Below are positions 42,037 to 52,778 of a stretch of 64,000 nucleotides of DNA, piece after piece (position 1 is the first letter of the stretch; each line of letters opens with the position of its first letter). The stretch comes from Maniola hyperantus (lineage: Eukaryota > Arthropoda > Insecta > Lepidoptera > Nymphalidae). The stretch is taken from positions 4,030,001 to 4,094,000 of the forward strand of contig NC_048546.1 of assembly GCF_902806685.2 (NCBI RefSeq), given 5' to 3'. Both the position numbers and the translations under genes were made by a program. The notes below the pieces were generated by a model. It had not been told where the DNA came from, searched no databases, and saw only the letters and a list, made by a program, of their open reading frames with translations.

Positions 42037-42225
42037 AATAGGTAGGTAATTGAGGACAAATAAGTGTTATGTGCGAAACTAAACCACTAAGTATGGCTCC
42101 GCGCCAATATCGTCGCTACAAGGGGTGGAAAGCAAACACAATATCCGATTTTGGACTTCGATTTCTGGTCTTCGTGCTTACAAAGTTTACAGCTTGTATC
42201 ATTTTGCCTGCCGGAAATTAAATCG
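42037..42225 (+). repeat. Uncharacterised repeat P1, copy 1
   Basis: GGTAATTGAGGACAAATAAG, GTGCGAAACT, CGCGCCAATATCG, AAACACAATATCCGATTTTGG and GCCGGAAATTAAA all recur in order at 45368-45572. Confidence 0.7.
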
Positions 42226-42239
42226 AGCTAAATCCAACT

Positions 42240-42513
42240 GCTGCTGTGATAGCCTATTGGTTAGGAAGTCCGCCTTCTAATCGGAGGTTCGCAGTTTGTT
42301 TCCGGGCACGCACCTCTAACTTTTCGGAGTTATGTGCGTTTTAAGTAATTAAATATCACTTGCTTTAACGGTGAGGAAACCTGCATGCCTAAGTGTTCTC
42401 CATAATGTTCTCAAAGGTGTGTGAAGTCTACCAATCCGCACATGGCCAGCGTGATAGACTATGGTCAAATCCTTCTCACTCTTTAGTGAGCCAGCATGAT
42501 GATGATGAAATCC
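42240..42513 (+). mobile_element. SINE-1 copy, near full length
   Basis: The tRNA-like head starts GCTGTGATAGCCTATTGG and has TTAGGAAGTCCGCCTTC. The B box is degraded (GGTTCGCAGTTTGTTTCC). The body runs through CTAACTTTTCGGAG, CGGTGAGGAAACCTGC and GGCCAGCGTGATAGACTATG, and ends in a GATGATGATG tail. Confidence 0.88.
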
Positions 42514-43024
42514 AACTGAAATTGGGGTAAAGAACAAAGACTGTCAACTGCAATAATTCTGGGTTCACTTTTTTGCATAGATGAACTTGAATTCCTTAAG
42601 ACTATTATAGGATATTTTACTATTATTTCCCGATTTTTTTTGCTCATATAAATATAACTACACCCATTTTTCAAAAAACGACTAAGTAATTACAATCGGA
42701 TATGTAGTGTACTGACACCGTGAACATTGGAGTTCGAGTTAGGTATCCCTAGTTACCCAAAAGACTTAAAATTTTAAATTAAAAAATTGTACCATCGCCT
42801 CATTCACTATTGCCTTATTCAATAAATAAAATCTAGTTATGAAAGGTTTTAATTCTTGTTTTTTCCTTCCAGTTTGTTTTTTAATCCCTGATAGATATGA
42901 TATCTTTGGCGGGTTGCCAGTTTCATCATAGAGCCATTGCAGTGTGACCTCCGAGAAGAATCAGAAGCATACAAATTAGAACTACGAGTATTTTCTATCT
43001 ACTGTGAACAATTTTTTATTTATT
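42514..43024. other. No recognisable feature
   Basis: AT-rich sequence with no supported gene. Confidence 0.4.
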
Positions 43025-43150
43025 CAGATACAAGTTAGCCCTTGACTGCAATCGCACCTGGTGGTAAGTGATGATGCAGTCGATGGAAGCGGGCTAACCT
43101 GGAAGGAGTACCTTGGGACCCCAACGTCTGTGGATTTTTCGAAGAAGGTG
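43025..43150 (+). repeat. Fam-D fragment
   Basis: ACAAGTTAGCCCTTGACTGC, CACCTGGTGGTAAGTGATG and AAGCGGGCTAACCTGG form a familiar lepidopteran LINE-like tail. The 91-codon frame (43061-43336) that begins here is not taken as a gene. Confidence 0.55.
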
Positions 43151-43681
43151 CCACTTCAGCTTCGCAACCGGTTACTCTCTTTCTCTTATACGGATCTACT
43201 TACTCGCATAAGAAAGTTCAAAGTCTCTCAGCGGACGATGGAGAGAGCTATGCTCAAAGTTTTTCCGCGTGATCACATAAAAGGCGTAAGTCCTAAATTG
43301 TTTCCAACTGAAATCAATCCCGCAATCTCCCATTAAACACAGGAGGTTTTCAAAAATCCTCATGAAAATTAACTTCTCAGAAAAGCAGATATAAATCCAA
43401 ATACGTCTAACGTCGACGGATAAAAAGTGATTCGTCTTGAAACAGCCAAAGTTACTAGAAAAGTGTATTACATGACGAAAGGTCAAATGGTAGATCGACC
43501 CACGCACTGCTTCAAATCGTACGCAAAACAGTTACAAATTTATCTGTTATTCTGTCCAGCAGATGTGGCTAAAGAAGATTCGATACTTTAAGGTTTTCGA
43601 CATTCTCATATAAATCGAAAATGTGTCTGTATATCAGTTAGTCTTTCTGTTGGACCAAGATTAAGGATCCGCCACGAATCG
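43151..43681. other. No supported gene
   Basis: Overlapping 91-codon (plus) and 103-codon (minus) frames occur between 43061 and 43507 without motifs or splice evidence. Confidence 0.35.
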
Positions 43682-43812
43682 CAGGAAAACATCGTGAGGA
43701 AACCTGCATGCCTGAGAGTTTTCCATAATGTTCTCAAAGGTAGACTTTGGTCAAAACCCTTCTCACTCGACTCGTGCTCTATTGGGGGCCGGCGACGGGT
43801 TGATCATGACTA
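43682..43812 (+). mobile_element. SINE-1 3' fragment
   Basis: CAGGAAAACATCGTGAGG, CCTGCATGCCTGAGAGTTTT and GGCGACGGGTTGATCATGAC. The tRNA-like head is absent. Confidence 0.8.
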
Positions 43813-44072
43813 TTATTTTATAAGTATTATGCACGTGTAAGCCTCAAGTAAGTCACTAAACGATTCACAGCTAAGTGTAGCTGTGCGCCAGTGCACCGAA
43901 ACTTTTACTGCTGAGATTCTCGAGTAGCACTTTGCAGCGTTGAATTAGCAACGAGCTTGGTAAAATGAAATTTATTCATAAATACGCATTTATTTTTATT
44001 CAAAAAATATTTATAAATCGGCATAACACATGACAGATTTCTACTATGTTTTACTCAAAATCCATGCTAATC

Positions 44073-44294
44073 TATACTAATATCGTACCTGCAAAAGTTT
44101 ATCTGTCTGTCTGTAGGTGTGTCTGTCTGTTTAAATATCGTCTGTCTATCTGTCTATTACCGTTTAACGGTCCATCCTTTTAATCGATTTTAACGAAATT
44201 TGGTGCAGGTTCTCGGAGTCAGACATAGACTACTTTATATCCCGGCGTTTCAACGGGATTATAAAACCTAAGTCGAAGTCACGGGCATTTAATT
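44073..44294 (-). repeat. Fam-A copy with CTGT expansions
   Basis: CTATACTAATATCGTACC, three groups of CTGTCTGTCTG, then TTTGGTGCAGGTTCTCGG and GAAGTCACGGGCATTT. Confidence 0.7.
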
Positions 44295-44305
44295 ATTGTA
44301 ATAAA

Positions 44306-44588
44306 ACTAGCTGATGCCCGCAAATTAGTCCGCGTGTACTAAGGTTTTTCCATCCCGTGGAAACTCTTTGATTTTTCGGGATGTAAAGTCCTAAAGTTTT
44401 TAAAAATGGCGTGGGAACTCTTTATTTTTCGGGGTGTAAAGTAGCCGATATCACTCTCCAGGTCTTTAGCCATACCTACTCGTCCAAAAAGTCACATAGC
44501 TCTGTTGTTCCGTTGCGATGTGATTGAAGGACAAACCGATAGACCAATTACAAACAAACATACTTTCGCATTTTATAATAATATAGGT
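44306..44588 (+). repeat. Fam-A copy with internal duplication
   Basis: Starts ACTAGCTGATGCCCGCAAAT. The GGAACTCTTT-ATTTTTCGGG-TGTAAAGT block occurs twice (about 44360-44390 and 44410-44440). It ends CTTTCGCATTTTATAATAAT. Confidence 0.82.
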
Positions 44589-44984
44589 AGAGATTATGTT
44601 ACAAAACTCAATTTACATCATAACATTATCATTTACAGTACGATAATAGTAGAAATAATATGGAAATTAGAATTCAACATAACTAAATTGCTTACTCACT
44701 TAGGAATACGCAAATAATACTGTTTGTTTTCTATTGCAGCTCTTTCAGTTTATCATAACATACCAGAGAATATCATGGGATGCAAATAGCTACTAGAATA
44801 TTTGGGGTGCAAGTGGTCCAAATTCTATCTTAGTGACCAAAAGCAACCCGACACTGCCAATTTGCTAACGAGGCTCTGACGCTCCCAGTCCCATTTACAG
44901 GTCACTGTGTTTAATACGGCACAGAGTAATCTCTACTGTATGTCATGTCTGCTTCATGGTAGGATCTATCCCGTGTATTCCGAC
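44589..44984. other. No recognisable feature
   Basis: Unassigned sequence between the Fam-A and SINE-1 copies. Confidence 0.4.
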
Positions 44985-45233
44985 AGCGTGCTGTAGAGTC
45001 CGCCACGCTGCCTAAGTTCGAATTGGCAGACTTCACACACCTTCGATAAGTAACACTTTCAGATATGCTGGTTTCCTCACAATCTTTTCCTTCACCGTTA
45101 AAGCGAGTGATATTTAATTTATTAAAACGCACTCGCAAACGCAAACTCCAAAAAAATAGAGGTGTGCCTGATATCGAACCCCCGACCTCGGAATACGAGG
45201 CGGACGTCAACCACGCTACCGCTAATAAGCCAT
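44985..45233 (-). mobile_element. SINE-1 copy
   Basis: In plus-strand order: CCGCCACGCTGCC, TGGTTTCCTCACAATC, TTTTCCTTCACCGTTAAAGC, and a head with TGATATCGAACCCCCGACCTC that includes a reverse B box. Confidence 0.82.
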
Positions 45234-45362
45234 TTGAATAGCCTTATTTAAAGAAATTGAATTTGGATAATATTCAATCGACGTATAAGTTTTTTACAAC
45301 TTGGGGCAGATTTTTCCGAGAGGACCCAACTTACCAATCTGGTAAAACTAAACTCTAAAGTA

Positions 45363-45572
45363 GCATCAACTCAATTCATGGGTAATTGAGGACAAATATG
45401 TGCGAAACTGAACGGCGATGGATGGCACCGCGCCAATATCGCCGTGTCAAGAGGCAGTCGGGCGGCGGCAAACACAATATCCGATTTTGGGCTTTGTCAT
45501 GTTGGTAGATACACCGCCGCTTCATGTTTGCTAAGTTCTCCAAGCACTATTTTGTCTAGCGGAAATTAAAGA
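45363..45572 (+). repeat. Uncharacterised repeat P1, copy 2
   Basis: GGTAATTGAGGACAAATATG, CGCGCCAATATCGCC, AAACACAATATCCGATTTTGG and AGCGGAAATTAAAGAG align with 42037-42225. This copy has an extra GGGCGGCGG segment. Confidence 0.7.
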
Positions 45573-45639
45573 GTTACTAAAATATTAAAACAGCCTGACA
45601 TCTTTATATTCAAAGCAATATTATAAATGCCGTGCTTTG

Positions 45640-45712
45640 TGGTGACGGCAGATCAGAATACAGTTGTCACAACCTCTCCTCTTCCCGCGGGTGTCGTACG
45701 AGGCGACAGGAA
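45640..45712 (+). repeat. Short LINE-like fragment
   Basis: CTCTTCCCGCGGGTGTCGTAC then GAGGCGACAGG resembles a widespread LINE-associated word. It ends at the M3 MITE. Confidence 0.4.
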
Positions 45713-45718
45713 TATAAC

Positions 45719-46015
45719 AGTACCCGTAGTACAAGATTTTACGTCTCACCAAACCAAACCAAATTCGAGAGTCGAAATACTTCCGCGTTACAGTAAACTG
45801 GATCTTAAATACCTTGTTTTAAAGCTCAAGTTTGTCTACACTTCTACAGCCAGCGCTCCAAGCGGAAACATTGCGAATTTAAAATCAGTGGCATTGAATA
45901 TTTGACTTCAATTCAAGGCTGTTTAGGTCCATTTTACTGTAACGCGGAAGTATTTCGACTCTCGAATTTGGTTTGGTTTGGTGAGACGTAAAATCTTGTA
46001 CTAGGTACGGGTACT
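45719..46015 (+). mobile_element. Long-TIR MITE M3, copy 1 (297 bp)
   Basis: The inverted ends, about 75-80 bp, run AGTACCCGTAGTACAAG, TTTACGTCTCACCAAACC, AATTCGAGAGTCGAAATAC and TTCCGCGTTACAGTAAA, mirrored at the right. The middle contains TTCTACAGCCAGCGCTCC. A second copy lies at 60466-60759 with the middle in the opposite orientation. No transposase is encoded and the target duplication is unclear. Confidence 0.88.
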
Positions 46016-46016
46016 G

Positions 46017-47313
46017 AGAACAGGCAGCAGCGTCCTCTGTGCTACTATGACTACTACCATCTACTGCGTCTGTCTGTCCGTTATGTATTTGTAATTCTAT
46101 TTTTCTTTTTTGTAATATTCGCAACGATTATAATATAATAATAATACTTCATATCAAATCGTCAAACATAACGTATATTTAGCAAATTATGGTGTTGTTT
46201 TATTCGAATGGATGTACTTATATTTTTTTTTACCTTACTAAAATGGTTTATTGTTAATATTACTAAAACTATTAGGTATATAAACTTTAATCTAAATTAG
46301 AAGTAATTAAAAATATTAAAATAAAACATACAAACTTAAATAAACCTTACCAACTTAAAATTAAACGTCGTTTAGCAAATAGGTACATCATAGATTAATA
46401 ATTATTGATCTCGCTCCGATATTATAAGGAAAATAATATCAACGTAAAGCAGGTTAACAAAAATTGTACTAAATAATATAATAAACGTGTTTCAGCTACC
46501 AATAGGATATCACGTACAAAAATAGAGACAACATAAATTGGGATAATAGACTCCGACAAAAAAGGTCTATTCAATCCGAAATAGCCGATATTACTAGACG
46601 ATTGTATTCGATTACGAAGGGGCAAATGATCAGTCGTCCTAAGCACACCTAACTTTCGTAAAGTTTTCACACGGTATAAATTTTGTTTAATCCGTCAGGA
46701 GTGGAGCGGAGCGGAGATTTGTATAGTTGATGGAATAAAATTCACGTCATCTACCAATAATGTGATTGGTCTGCTCAATACATGTGCACTCCGTTTTAGT
46801 GGACATGTACCCTAAGAACCTGGGTTTCTTTGTGTTTAGGTAAAAAATAAAGAAATAAATTTCCCATACAAAATGACTCCCACTATTACTACTATGTACT
46901 ACTACTATTACTAGATATAGGTGTACTTATTTAATTATCATTATGGGTTGGTATTGTGACAATCTGTTACATTTTGTAAGCGGTTCCTAATTGATTTCCT
47001 ATAAACTAATTCACGTAATGGGTGTTTGTAGTGGTAGTCTAATTACTTTAACTATCCGGTGGCGCTAATTCGGGTGGAACACTTTAGTAAACTGGGCTAG
47101 AAGCACTTAACTTTGTTGTCTAAACTTAACAATAAATTGAATTTAAATTATAACAGCTAAACCTAAAACTAATTAGGAACATCACAATCAAAACGAATGA
47201 AACCAAAACTAAAACTTTTTTATGTAAATAAAATAAAAATCTAAATAATTAAGACGAAAACACATCGACGCCAGATGGTCCCAAGCAGGCTGGTGGCATT
47301 TAAATTTATTTTT
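46017..47313. other. No supported gene (1.3 kb)
   Basis: Very AT-rich. An 82-codon minus-strand frame (46422-46670) is present without motifs. GGAGTGGAGCGGAGCGGAG at 46700-46718 is a short purine-rich repeat. Confidence 0.35.
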
Positions 47314-47739
47314 AGGGTTCCGTACCTCAAAAGGAAAAGCGGAACCCTTGTAGGATCACTTTGCTGTCTGTCTGTCGGTCTGTCAAGAAACCTACAGAGT
47401 ACTTCCCGTTGACCTAGAATCATGAAATTTGGCAGGTAGGTGGGTCTTACAGCTTGCTTTAGGGGAAAAATCTGAAAACCGTGAATTTGTGGTCACATCA
47501 CACAAAAAAAAATTGTGGGCATGAACTAATAATTAGTATTTTCAATTATCAAAGTAAGATAACTATATCAAGTGGGGTATCATATGAAAGGGCTTCACTT
47601 TTGGATTATACAACAGATTTTTATTTATTTTTATGATTCATAGTTTTTGATTTAGGTATCGTGCAAAATGTCGAAAAAATACGACTGTACTACGGAACCC
47701 TCGGTGCGCGAGCCTGACTCGCACTTGGCCGGTTTTTTT
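47314..47739 (+). repeat. Fam-T repeat, copy 4 (minimal CTGT core)
   Basis: AGGGTTCCGTACCTC to CTTGGCCGG plus a T-run. The core is only CTGTCTGTCTGTCGGTCTG, which makes this a compact reference copy of about 425 bp. Confidence 0.93.
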
Positions 47740-47857
47740 AAATAAGAGTTTACTTCTAACATTTAAAAACAAACACAGCCAAAAATTTTAATCTCGCGAA
47801 AGTCATCATGAACATTTTCTCCTAAGTGAGTTTGAAATGGCCTACATAACAATAAAC

Positions 47858-48055
47858 CTTCATTATTCACGCTCTGAAGTACATGGGTTGTAATAAATCA
47901 GTAATTATTTGGGTGAACGCATTACCAGAATAAATGGAATTAAACAATTATTCAAATGGAACCAGGTGGAACCAGGACAAAATGCAAATCACGATTCATC
48001 CTGGTCCGCCCACTCACGCACGGATACGTTAATCATTCACGTACTGGTCAAATGA
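47858..48055 (+). repeat. Uncharacterised repeat P2, copy 1
   Basis: TTCATTATTCACGCTCTG, GGTGAACGCATTACCAGAAT, TTAAACAATTATTCAAATGG and ATGCAAATCACGATTCATCC recur, diverged but collinear, at 48785-48985. Confidence 0.65.
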
Positions 48056-48217
48056 CCAACAAATGTTAATAATTACTTGATTTATCATCTTTATTCAGGA
48101 AGACTATAAATATACGAAAATGCCTAAATAAAAGGAGACAAAGTCTGTTAGCCTGAAATGTATGTAGGTACTTATAGTTCATACCACTTGGTGTATAGCG
48201 ACTTAAATAAAAATGGC
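48056..48217. other. No recognisable feature
   Basis: AT-rich spacer. Confidence 0.3.
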
Positions 48218-48292
48218 GAGCAAACGAGCAGGCGGGTCACCTGATGTTAAGTGGAATTTAGGAATTTGTTGGTCCGCTCCATGTTGAAAAAA
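48218..48292 (+). repeat. LINE-type repeat fragment, internally deleted
   Basis: GCGAGCAAACGAGCAGGCGGG, TCACCTGATGTTAAG, then directly TTTAGGAATTTGTTGGTCCG. The middle present in other members (compare 1501-1645) is missing. Confidence 0.65.
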
Positions 48293-48784
48293 ATGTTGGA
48301 TTTTGAAAAATTCAATCAATTAATCAATATATTTTTATCCTACGCCACATAAAATAGAAAGAAAAAAGAGCAAACAACGTAAGAAACAAAAAGAAATTCC
48401 AATGGAATTTTTAAAAAACCAAAATCCACGGGAACGAAGACGCAGATAAAAGATAGTTAGAAAAAGGTAATCTCTGATACTTTCACCTGCTGCTACGGAT
48501 TTACGTACCATTTTAAGTTCAAATTAGTTTTGTCAAAAGCTGTCTACATAATATGAAGTAATAATATTATTATTATTACTTCAGGTGAACAGCACTTCAG
48601 TAGAAAATTATGCAGTGTCAGTATGATATAAAAATACGTTTAAAAATTCATCAATTATTATTTTCACCATTATCGTGGGAATGGCAATAGGTATCTAACT
48701 AAATATTTCATCACAATCCCGAATGAAAATATGCTGAACTTATTTTTTCATTAGTGATATAAAAATTGAAAATGATAGACACAA
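48293..48784. other. No recognisable feature
   Basis: A Fam-A-like remnant (AAATCCACGGGAACGAAG, about 48420) is the only recognisable word. Confidence 0.4.
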
Positions 48785-48985
48785 TAATAAACTTGAATTA
48801 ATTATTCACGCTGACAACAAAGGTCTGTTATAATTCGGTAATCATCTGGCTGAATGCGTTATCACAACAAATAAAATTGTATTAAACAATTATTTATTCG
48901 AATGGAAACTGTTGAAACGAGAACGATATGCAAATCAGGATTCACCCTGCTTTGCTTACGCACGATTACGTGTATCATATAATTA
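48785..48985 (+). repeat. Uncharacterised repeat P2, copy 2
   Basis: TTAATTATTCACGCTGAC, GGCTGAATGCGTTATCACAA, TTAAACAATTATTTATTCG and ATGCAAATCAGGATTCACCC align with 47858-48055. Confidence 0.65.
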
Positions 48986-49530
48986 TGTGCAACGACCGTA
49001 ACTATACCTACCTATTGTTAATGTATTCATGTATGGAAAACAATCTCAAGCACAGTTTGTTCGTGGAGCACTCCAGACAAACGTAGTATGGCTCTCACTT
49101 GAATAACTCATCAGACTCAAACACATTTTGTAGGTCCCTTCTAACTAATATCTGCGTCTGTGGTTTGCCAGATTTTCGTTGAAATATTTAATTTCAAAGT
49201 TATACGGGCTCAAGGATTTAGGTACATAGATGGGTACAAATCTTTAAAGCAGTGTAACTTTAAAACTAGATATTTTTACACAAATCCTATCTCCAAAACT
49301 AGTTATCAGATCTGTACTAGAATATGCAATCGCCTTGAGTACAACCTTTGTAAAAAAATAATCCAAACCGGTTTTAAGGTTTGACCATGGATGTAGGAAA
49401 TAATAATTCTTGTTGGTTTGACGGATTTATGGTAACATCGTCAAAAAATATATTATTTTATCTATTCTATGCTTTACTAAAAATGGGTAATGTTGTAGGA
49501 TTAAAAAACGCGTTGTAAAATGTCTAGGCA
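48986..49530. other. No supported gene
   Basis: A 74-codon frame (49160-49384) lacks motifs. The interval ends at the LINE target site. Confidence 0.35.
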
Positions 49531-49545
49531 GGCACAGTTAACTAT
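49531..49545 (+). repeat. LINE target duplication, first copy
   Basis: GGCACAGTTAACTAT, repeated exactly at 50095-50109 and with one change at 50181-50195. Confidence 0.88.
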
Positions 49546-50094
49546 GGGGTGCCAGCCAGGTAACCTCCCAGTGTGCCTCGGTGCTGCTGGTCCCTTTTGG
49601 ATGCATCGGGCATCCGAGGGGAAGAGCAGTATTTGGGCCGGTGCACCCCGGTAATATGGCTAATAATCTCTCTTCGGGGATATTGTTGGCCATGGCTAAT
49701 GACCTGGCAGGGGGAGGTTTCTCCGCGTGTCACAGCGGACGAGGCGGAGGTTGAGACGCGGGCGGCGTGCGCGGGATTGCATTGTCGCCCGTTGGGTCTC
49801 CGGGGGAGGTGAGGTGCACATAGTTGGTGCACCTCGGACGTGCGTGGAGGACGTGGAGGGTCCGCTTCGGCGGACGTCGCTGGCTGGGTCGCGGTGGTTT
49901 GCTTTGCCGTTCCCGTGACCCAGTCGCCAGGCGACGTGCAGGAGTGCCGCTGGGTTTTAGTGGGTATTCCGGTCGCTTCTCGGCCGGCGAGTCCCACATA
50001 CCTTCCCTCTTATAAGTTGGTTGGCTGGCTGGTTAGCTGGCTGGCTTTCAGGAGGGGGGGATGCGAAAACGCATTTCCCAGCGTTAAAAAAAAA
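49546..50094 (+). mobile_element. 5'-truncated LINE, 3' end with A-tail
   Basis: A GC-rich 549-bp insertion ends GCATTTCCCAGCGTTAAAA with an A-tail and is flanked by the exact 15-bp duplication GGCACAGTTAACTAT. That structure is target-primed reverse transcription by a LINE. The tail includes CGGCGAGTCCCACATACC and a (TGGC/TGGT)n stretch at about 50020-50045. The 151-codon minus-strand and several short plus-strand frames are GC-rich chance frames. An R1-like clade is possible but unproven. Confidence 0.8.
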
Positions 50095-50109
50095 GGCACA
50101 GTTAACTAT
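50095..50109 (+). repeat. LINE target duplication, second copy
   Basis: Exact copy of 49531-49545, shared by the two adjacent LINE tails. Confidence 0.88.
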
Positions 50110-50180
50110 TCTGGCGAGTCCCACATATCCTGCCCATTCACGGGAGGGAAGCCTAAATGCATTTCCCAGCGATAAAAAAA
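50110..50180 (+). mobile_element. Second, very short LINE tail of the same family
   Basis: CTGGCGAGTCCCACATATCC through GCATTTCCCAGCGATAAAA is a 71-bp homologue of the end of the previous insertion. It has its own A-tail and is followed by GGCACAGTTACCTAT. Confidence 0.8.
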
Positions 50181-50195
50181 GGCACAGTTACCTAT
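50181..50195 (+). repeat. LINE target duplication, third copy
   Basis: GGCACAGTTACCTAT, one base different from the other two copies. Confidence 0.85.
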
Positions 50196-50810
50196 ACAGA
50201 ATTATTATTTTCATAGGTACCTAAAAATTAATAATGATAGATTAATAATGTATTGGTGTTATATTATTGAGTTTAAATTCTCAGGTTATAAAATAATATT
50301 ACAATGTATAGATATATTTTATTAAAAATAACACACAGCTTTTGCACGTTATTGGTTTTCATTTTAATAAAATAAAAGCATAGCGTAACTTTGAGCCGAA
50401 CATTGATGTTGAAAAATGCCACATAAAATATTTTAAAGTTTTCGGTCACTGGCAATTTTTTAGCACAAAGCGTTTGATAGATTAATTCTGAGCTATTCAA
50501 ATAAAATTCAGTTGATATTATTAATTTTTAGTCCGCATTGCTTATATTGATCACATAATGATCTGGGGTTCTTTGGAATCTACTCTGGTGTCTGACCACC
50601 ATTTTTCGAAGCACCATCGTATGTCAAAAGGGGCTGTGTCGCTATACGTATGTGTCACCCAAACAAGCGTACGAATTTGTCTTTTACATGAGCTTTGCCT
50701 ATCCAAATCGTTGGATTCCTGAATCATTTCGCATACGACTCGATCAAAGTACGATTTTGATAATTTGATTCAGGTATTAGTGATAATAACTAGGACTTTA
50801 CGTGCTTTTG
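50196..50810. other. No recognisable feature
   Basis: AT-rich sequence. A 75-codon minus-strand frame (50273-50500) is low-complexity. Confidence 0.4.
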
Positions 50811-50935
50811 GCTGAGACTTCTCCATAATATTTTCAAATGGTGTGAATCTAATCACTTAGACCAGTAGTGGAATAAAACTTTCGAAAGAGGTCCGTAGTG
50901 GATTGGCGATGGGTTGTGTTGGTAAAGATTACGTG
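50811..50935 (+). mobile_element. SINE-1 3' fragment, diverged
   Basis: TGAGACTTCTCCATAATATTTTC, GGTGTGAATC and TGGATTGGCGATGGGTTG follow SINE-1 order. It abuts an RTE tail. Confidence 0.55.
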
Positions 50936-51009
50936 CTCTCCGACGGAAGGAAAACGGAAGGAAAATTCGGTCACCCATCTCGGTACTGGTTCGTGTCAAC
51001 GTTGCTTCT

Positions 51010-51303
51010 CCAGACCGAGTAAAGTAACCGAAATAGCTCAACGGGTTGCGAAGCTGAAGTGGCAATGGGCAGGGCACATTGTTCATAAAACCCATAGACG
51101 TTGGGGTCCTAAGGTGCTGGAATGGCGACCTCGTAACGGAAGACGCAGTGTTGGAAGACCCCTACTAAGAGGACGGACGACATCAGACGAGTCGCATAAA
51201 GCCGCTGGATTCAGGCGGCGCAAGACCGTGGCATATGGAAGTCCCTACAAGAGACCTATGTTCAGCACTGGACGTCTATCAGTTGACGATGATGATGATT
51301 GCT
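51010..51303 (+). mobile_element. RTE-type LINE 3' end with intact C-terminal reading frame
   Basis: The frame reads VTEIAQRVAKLKWQWAGH, then RRWGPKVLEWRPRNGRRS and VGRPLLRGRT, the conserved C terminus of lepidopteran RTE-clade ORF2. It ends at GATGATGATGATT. The open frame (50898-51326) extends upstream into unrelated SINE sequence, so the insertion is 5'-truncated. A TTCAGGCGGCGCAAGACCG segment is shared with 60930 and 62610. Confidence 0.88.
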
Positions 51304-52224
51304 TCTCCAGCACAATCGATTACTAATGTAACGACTTAGTCACACTACCTTCAAAGTTCACTAGTTAGCATTTTAATGAGATCCATTTGCAAGTCGGTGA
51401 GATTCAATTTCAAATTGTTATTTAATTTGTCTGAGATGTTATTTCACACCGGTCAGGCTTCTGTGCAGACGCTTGCGTGCTATATAGTCTTGTTATTCCT
51501 CATAACAGAAAAGCGCATAGCGTAAACCAAATATGCTGCAAATTGAGATCCAGAGAGGTTCTTCCTTTTTGAGATAGGTTAAAATTAATGTTGAAAAATA
51601 ACTTGTAAACTTCTTAGTGGATTATAATGTGCTTGTAAGTTTGTATTATGAAAAATCAAAATGTGTTTACGATCATCATGATCAACCCATCGTAAACCCA
51701 ACCCAAAATAAACCTTGTTAGAGATATTATTCACATTTAGTTATTCACTTGAAATCAGGATTTTCTCATATTTTTACAAATCTACCCACTAAAGAATGGT
51801 TGCATACTAAATTAAGCACATTTCCTGTAACTTTTTATTCATCAAAGCGAGTTTTAAACTTTTATATTCCGAAAATGAAGTAATTTTATTTTAAAGCTTA
51901 ATTAACTTTAATATTGTTAGGTACGGAACTACGTTTGATATAACCCTTGATGTAGAATAACATTTTACGATTTTTCTCAAAATAACGCAACATGAAATGT
52001 GAGAACTTTTTAGCTCTACCTTTTTCTATACTTTTATTTTATTTATTTTATGTTTATTTTTATTTTTCATGTACCGAAATTGTAGTAAATCCAGTTACAT
52101 TGGAAATTCTCATCTCTTAACAGAGATTTCTTCCAAATTCCCATTCAAGGTTGTGAGTAAGGCGTATTAAGAAGTGGAATAGGTCTTACGGTACTAGAAA
52201 AAAACTACGACTTTTTTACCTCTA
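51304..52224. other. No recognisable feature
   Basis: AT-rich sequence without supported genes. Confidence 0.4.
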
Positions 52225-52325
52225 CGGACAACATACATTACTTTTTATCCTGAAAAATCACTGAGTTCACAGGATTTTTAAGAAACCTAAATAAACACGG
52301 ACGAAGTCGCGGGTATCATCTAGTA
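52225..52325 (-). repeat. Fam-A fragment
   Basis: CATTACTTTTTATCCTGAAAA to ACGGACGAAGTCGCGGGTAT then CATCTAG. Confidence 0.75.
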
Positions 52326-52531
52326 GGAGTATATTTGCGTCAATTCATGAACAAGATGGATTCAAATTATTCCCTAAAGCACCTTTTGGGAACGGCTTAG
52401 GCGTATAAAACATTAATCTTTGTCACGTAACGGTGGAGAAATTAGTGAAATACTCGTACGTTGGGGAAATACGTGCATGATAAGGCTTTTGCTAAAAGCT
52501 ATTAGGTAGGTTTGATCAAATTAATCTTTTT

Positions 52532-52750
52532 TAGGGTTCCGTGCCTCAAAAGGCAAAAAGGAACATTTATAGGATCACTTTGTTGTCTGTCTGTCTGTCC
52601 ATCTATCCGTCGTGTCTGTTAAGAAAACCTATAGGGTACTTCCCGTTGATCTACAATCATGAAATTGCGTAGGTAGGCCGTAGGTCATATAGCACAAGTA
52701 AACGAATAAATCTGAAAATCGTAAATTTGTGGTTACATCACAAAAACAAT
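52532..52750 (+). repeat. Fam-T repeat, copy 5, 3'-truncated
   Basis: AGGGTTCCGTGCCTC, then three CTGT units and ACTTCCCGTTGATCTACAATC. It breaks off at TTACATCACAAAAACAATTC, where a CA microsatellite begins. Confidence 0.85.
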
Positions 52751-52751
52751 T

Positions 52752-52778
52752 CACACACACACACACACACACACACAG
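52752..52778. repeat. (CA)n microsatellite
   Basis: Thirteen CA units, located at the break of the Fam-T copy. Confidence 0.95.

Noticed and set aside
45627..46124. 92- and 79-codon frames sharing SHQTKPNSRVEILPRYSK
   Set aside because: The shared peptide is the translation of the inverted ends of MITE M3, read from each strand.
49542..50175. Several overlapping GC-rich frames (up to 151 codons) on both strands
   Set aside because: They lie wholly in the 3' end of a LINE, with an A-tail and target duplications. The minus-strand frame is antisense to the element.
50898..51326. 142-codon frame as a host gene
   Set aside because: Its C-terminal part matches RTE reverse transcriptase C termini and ends in the LINE microsatellite. 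The N-terminal part is SINE-derived and unrelated.
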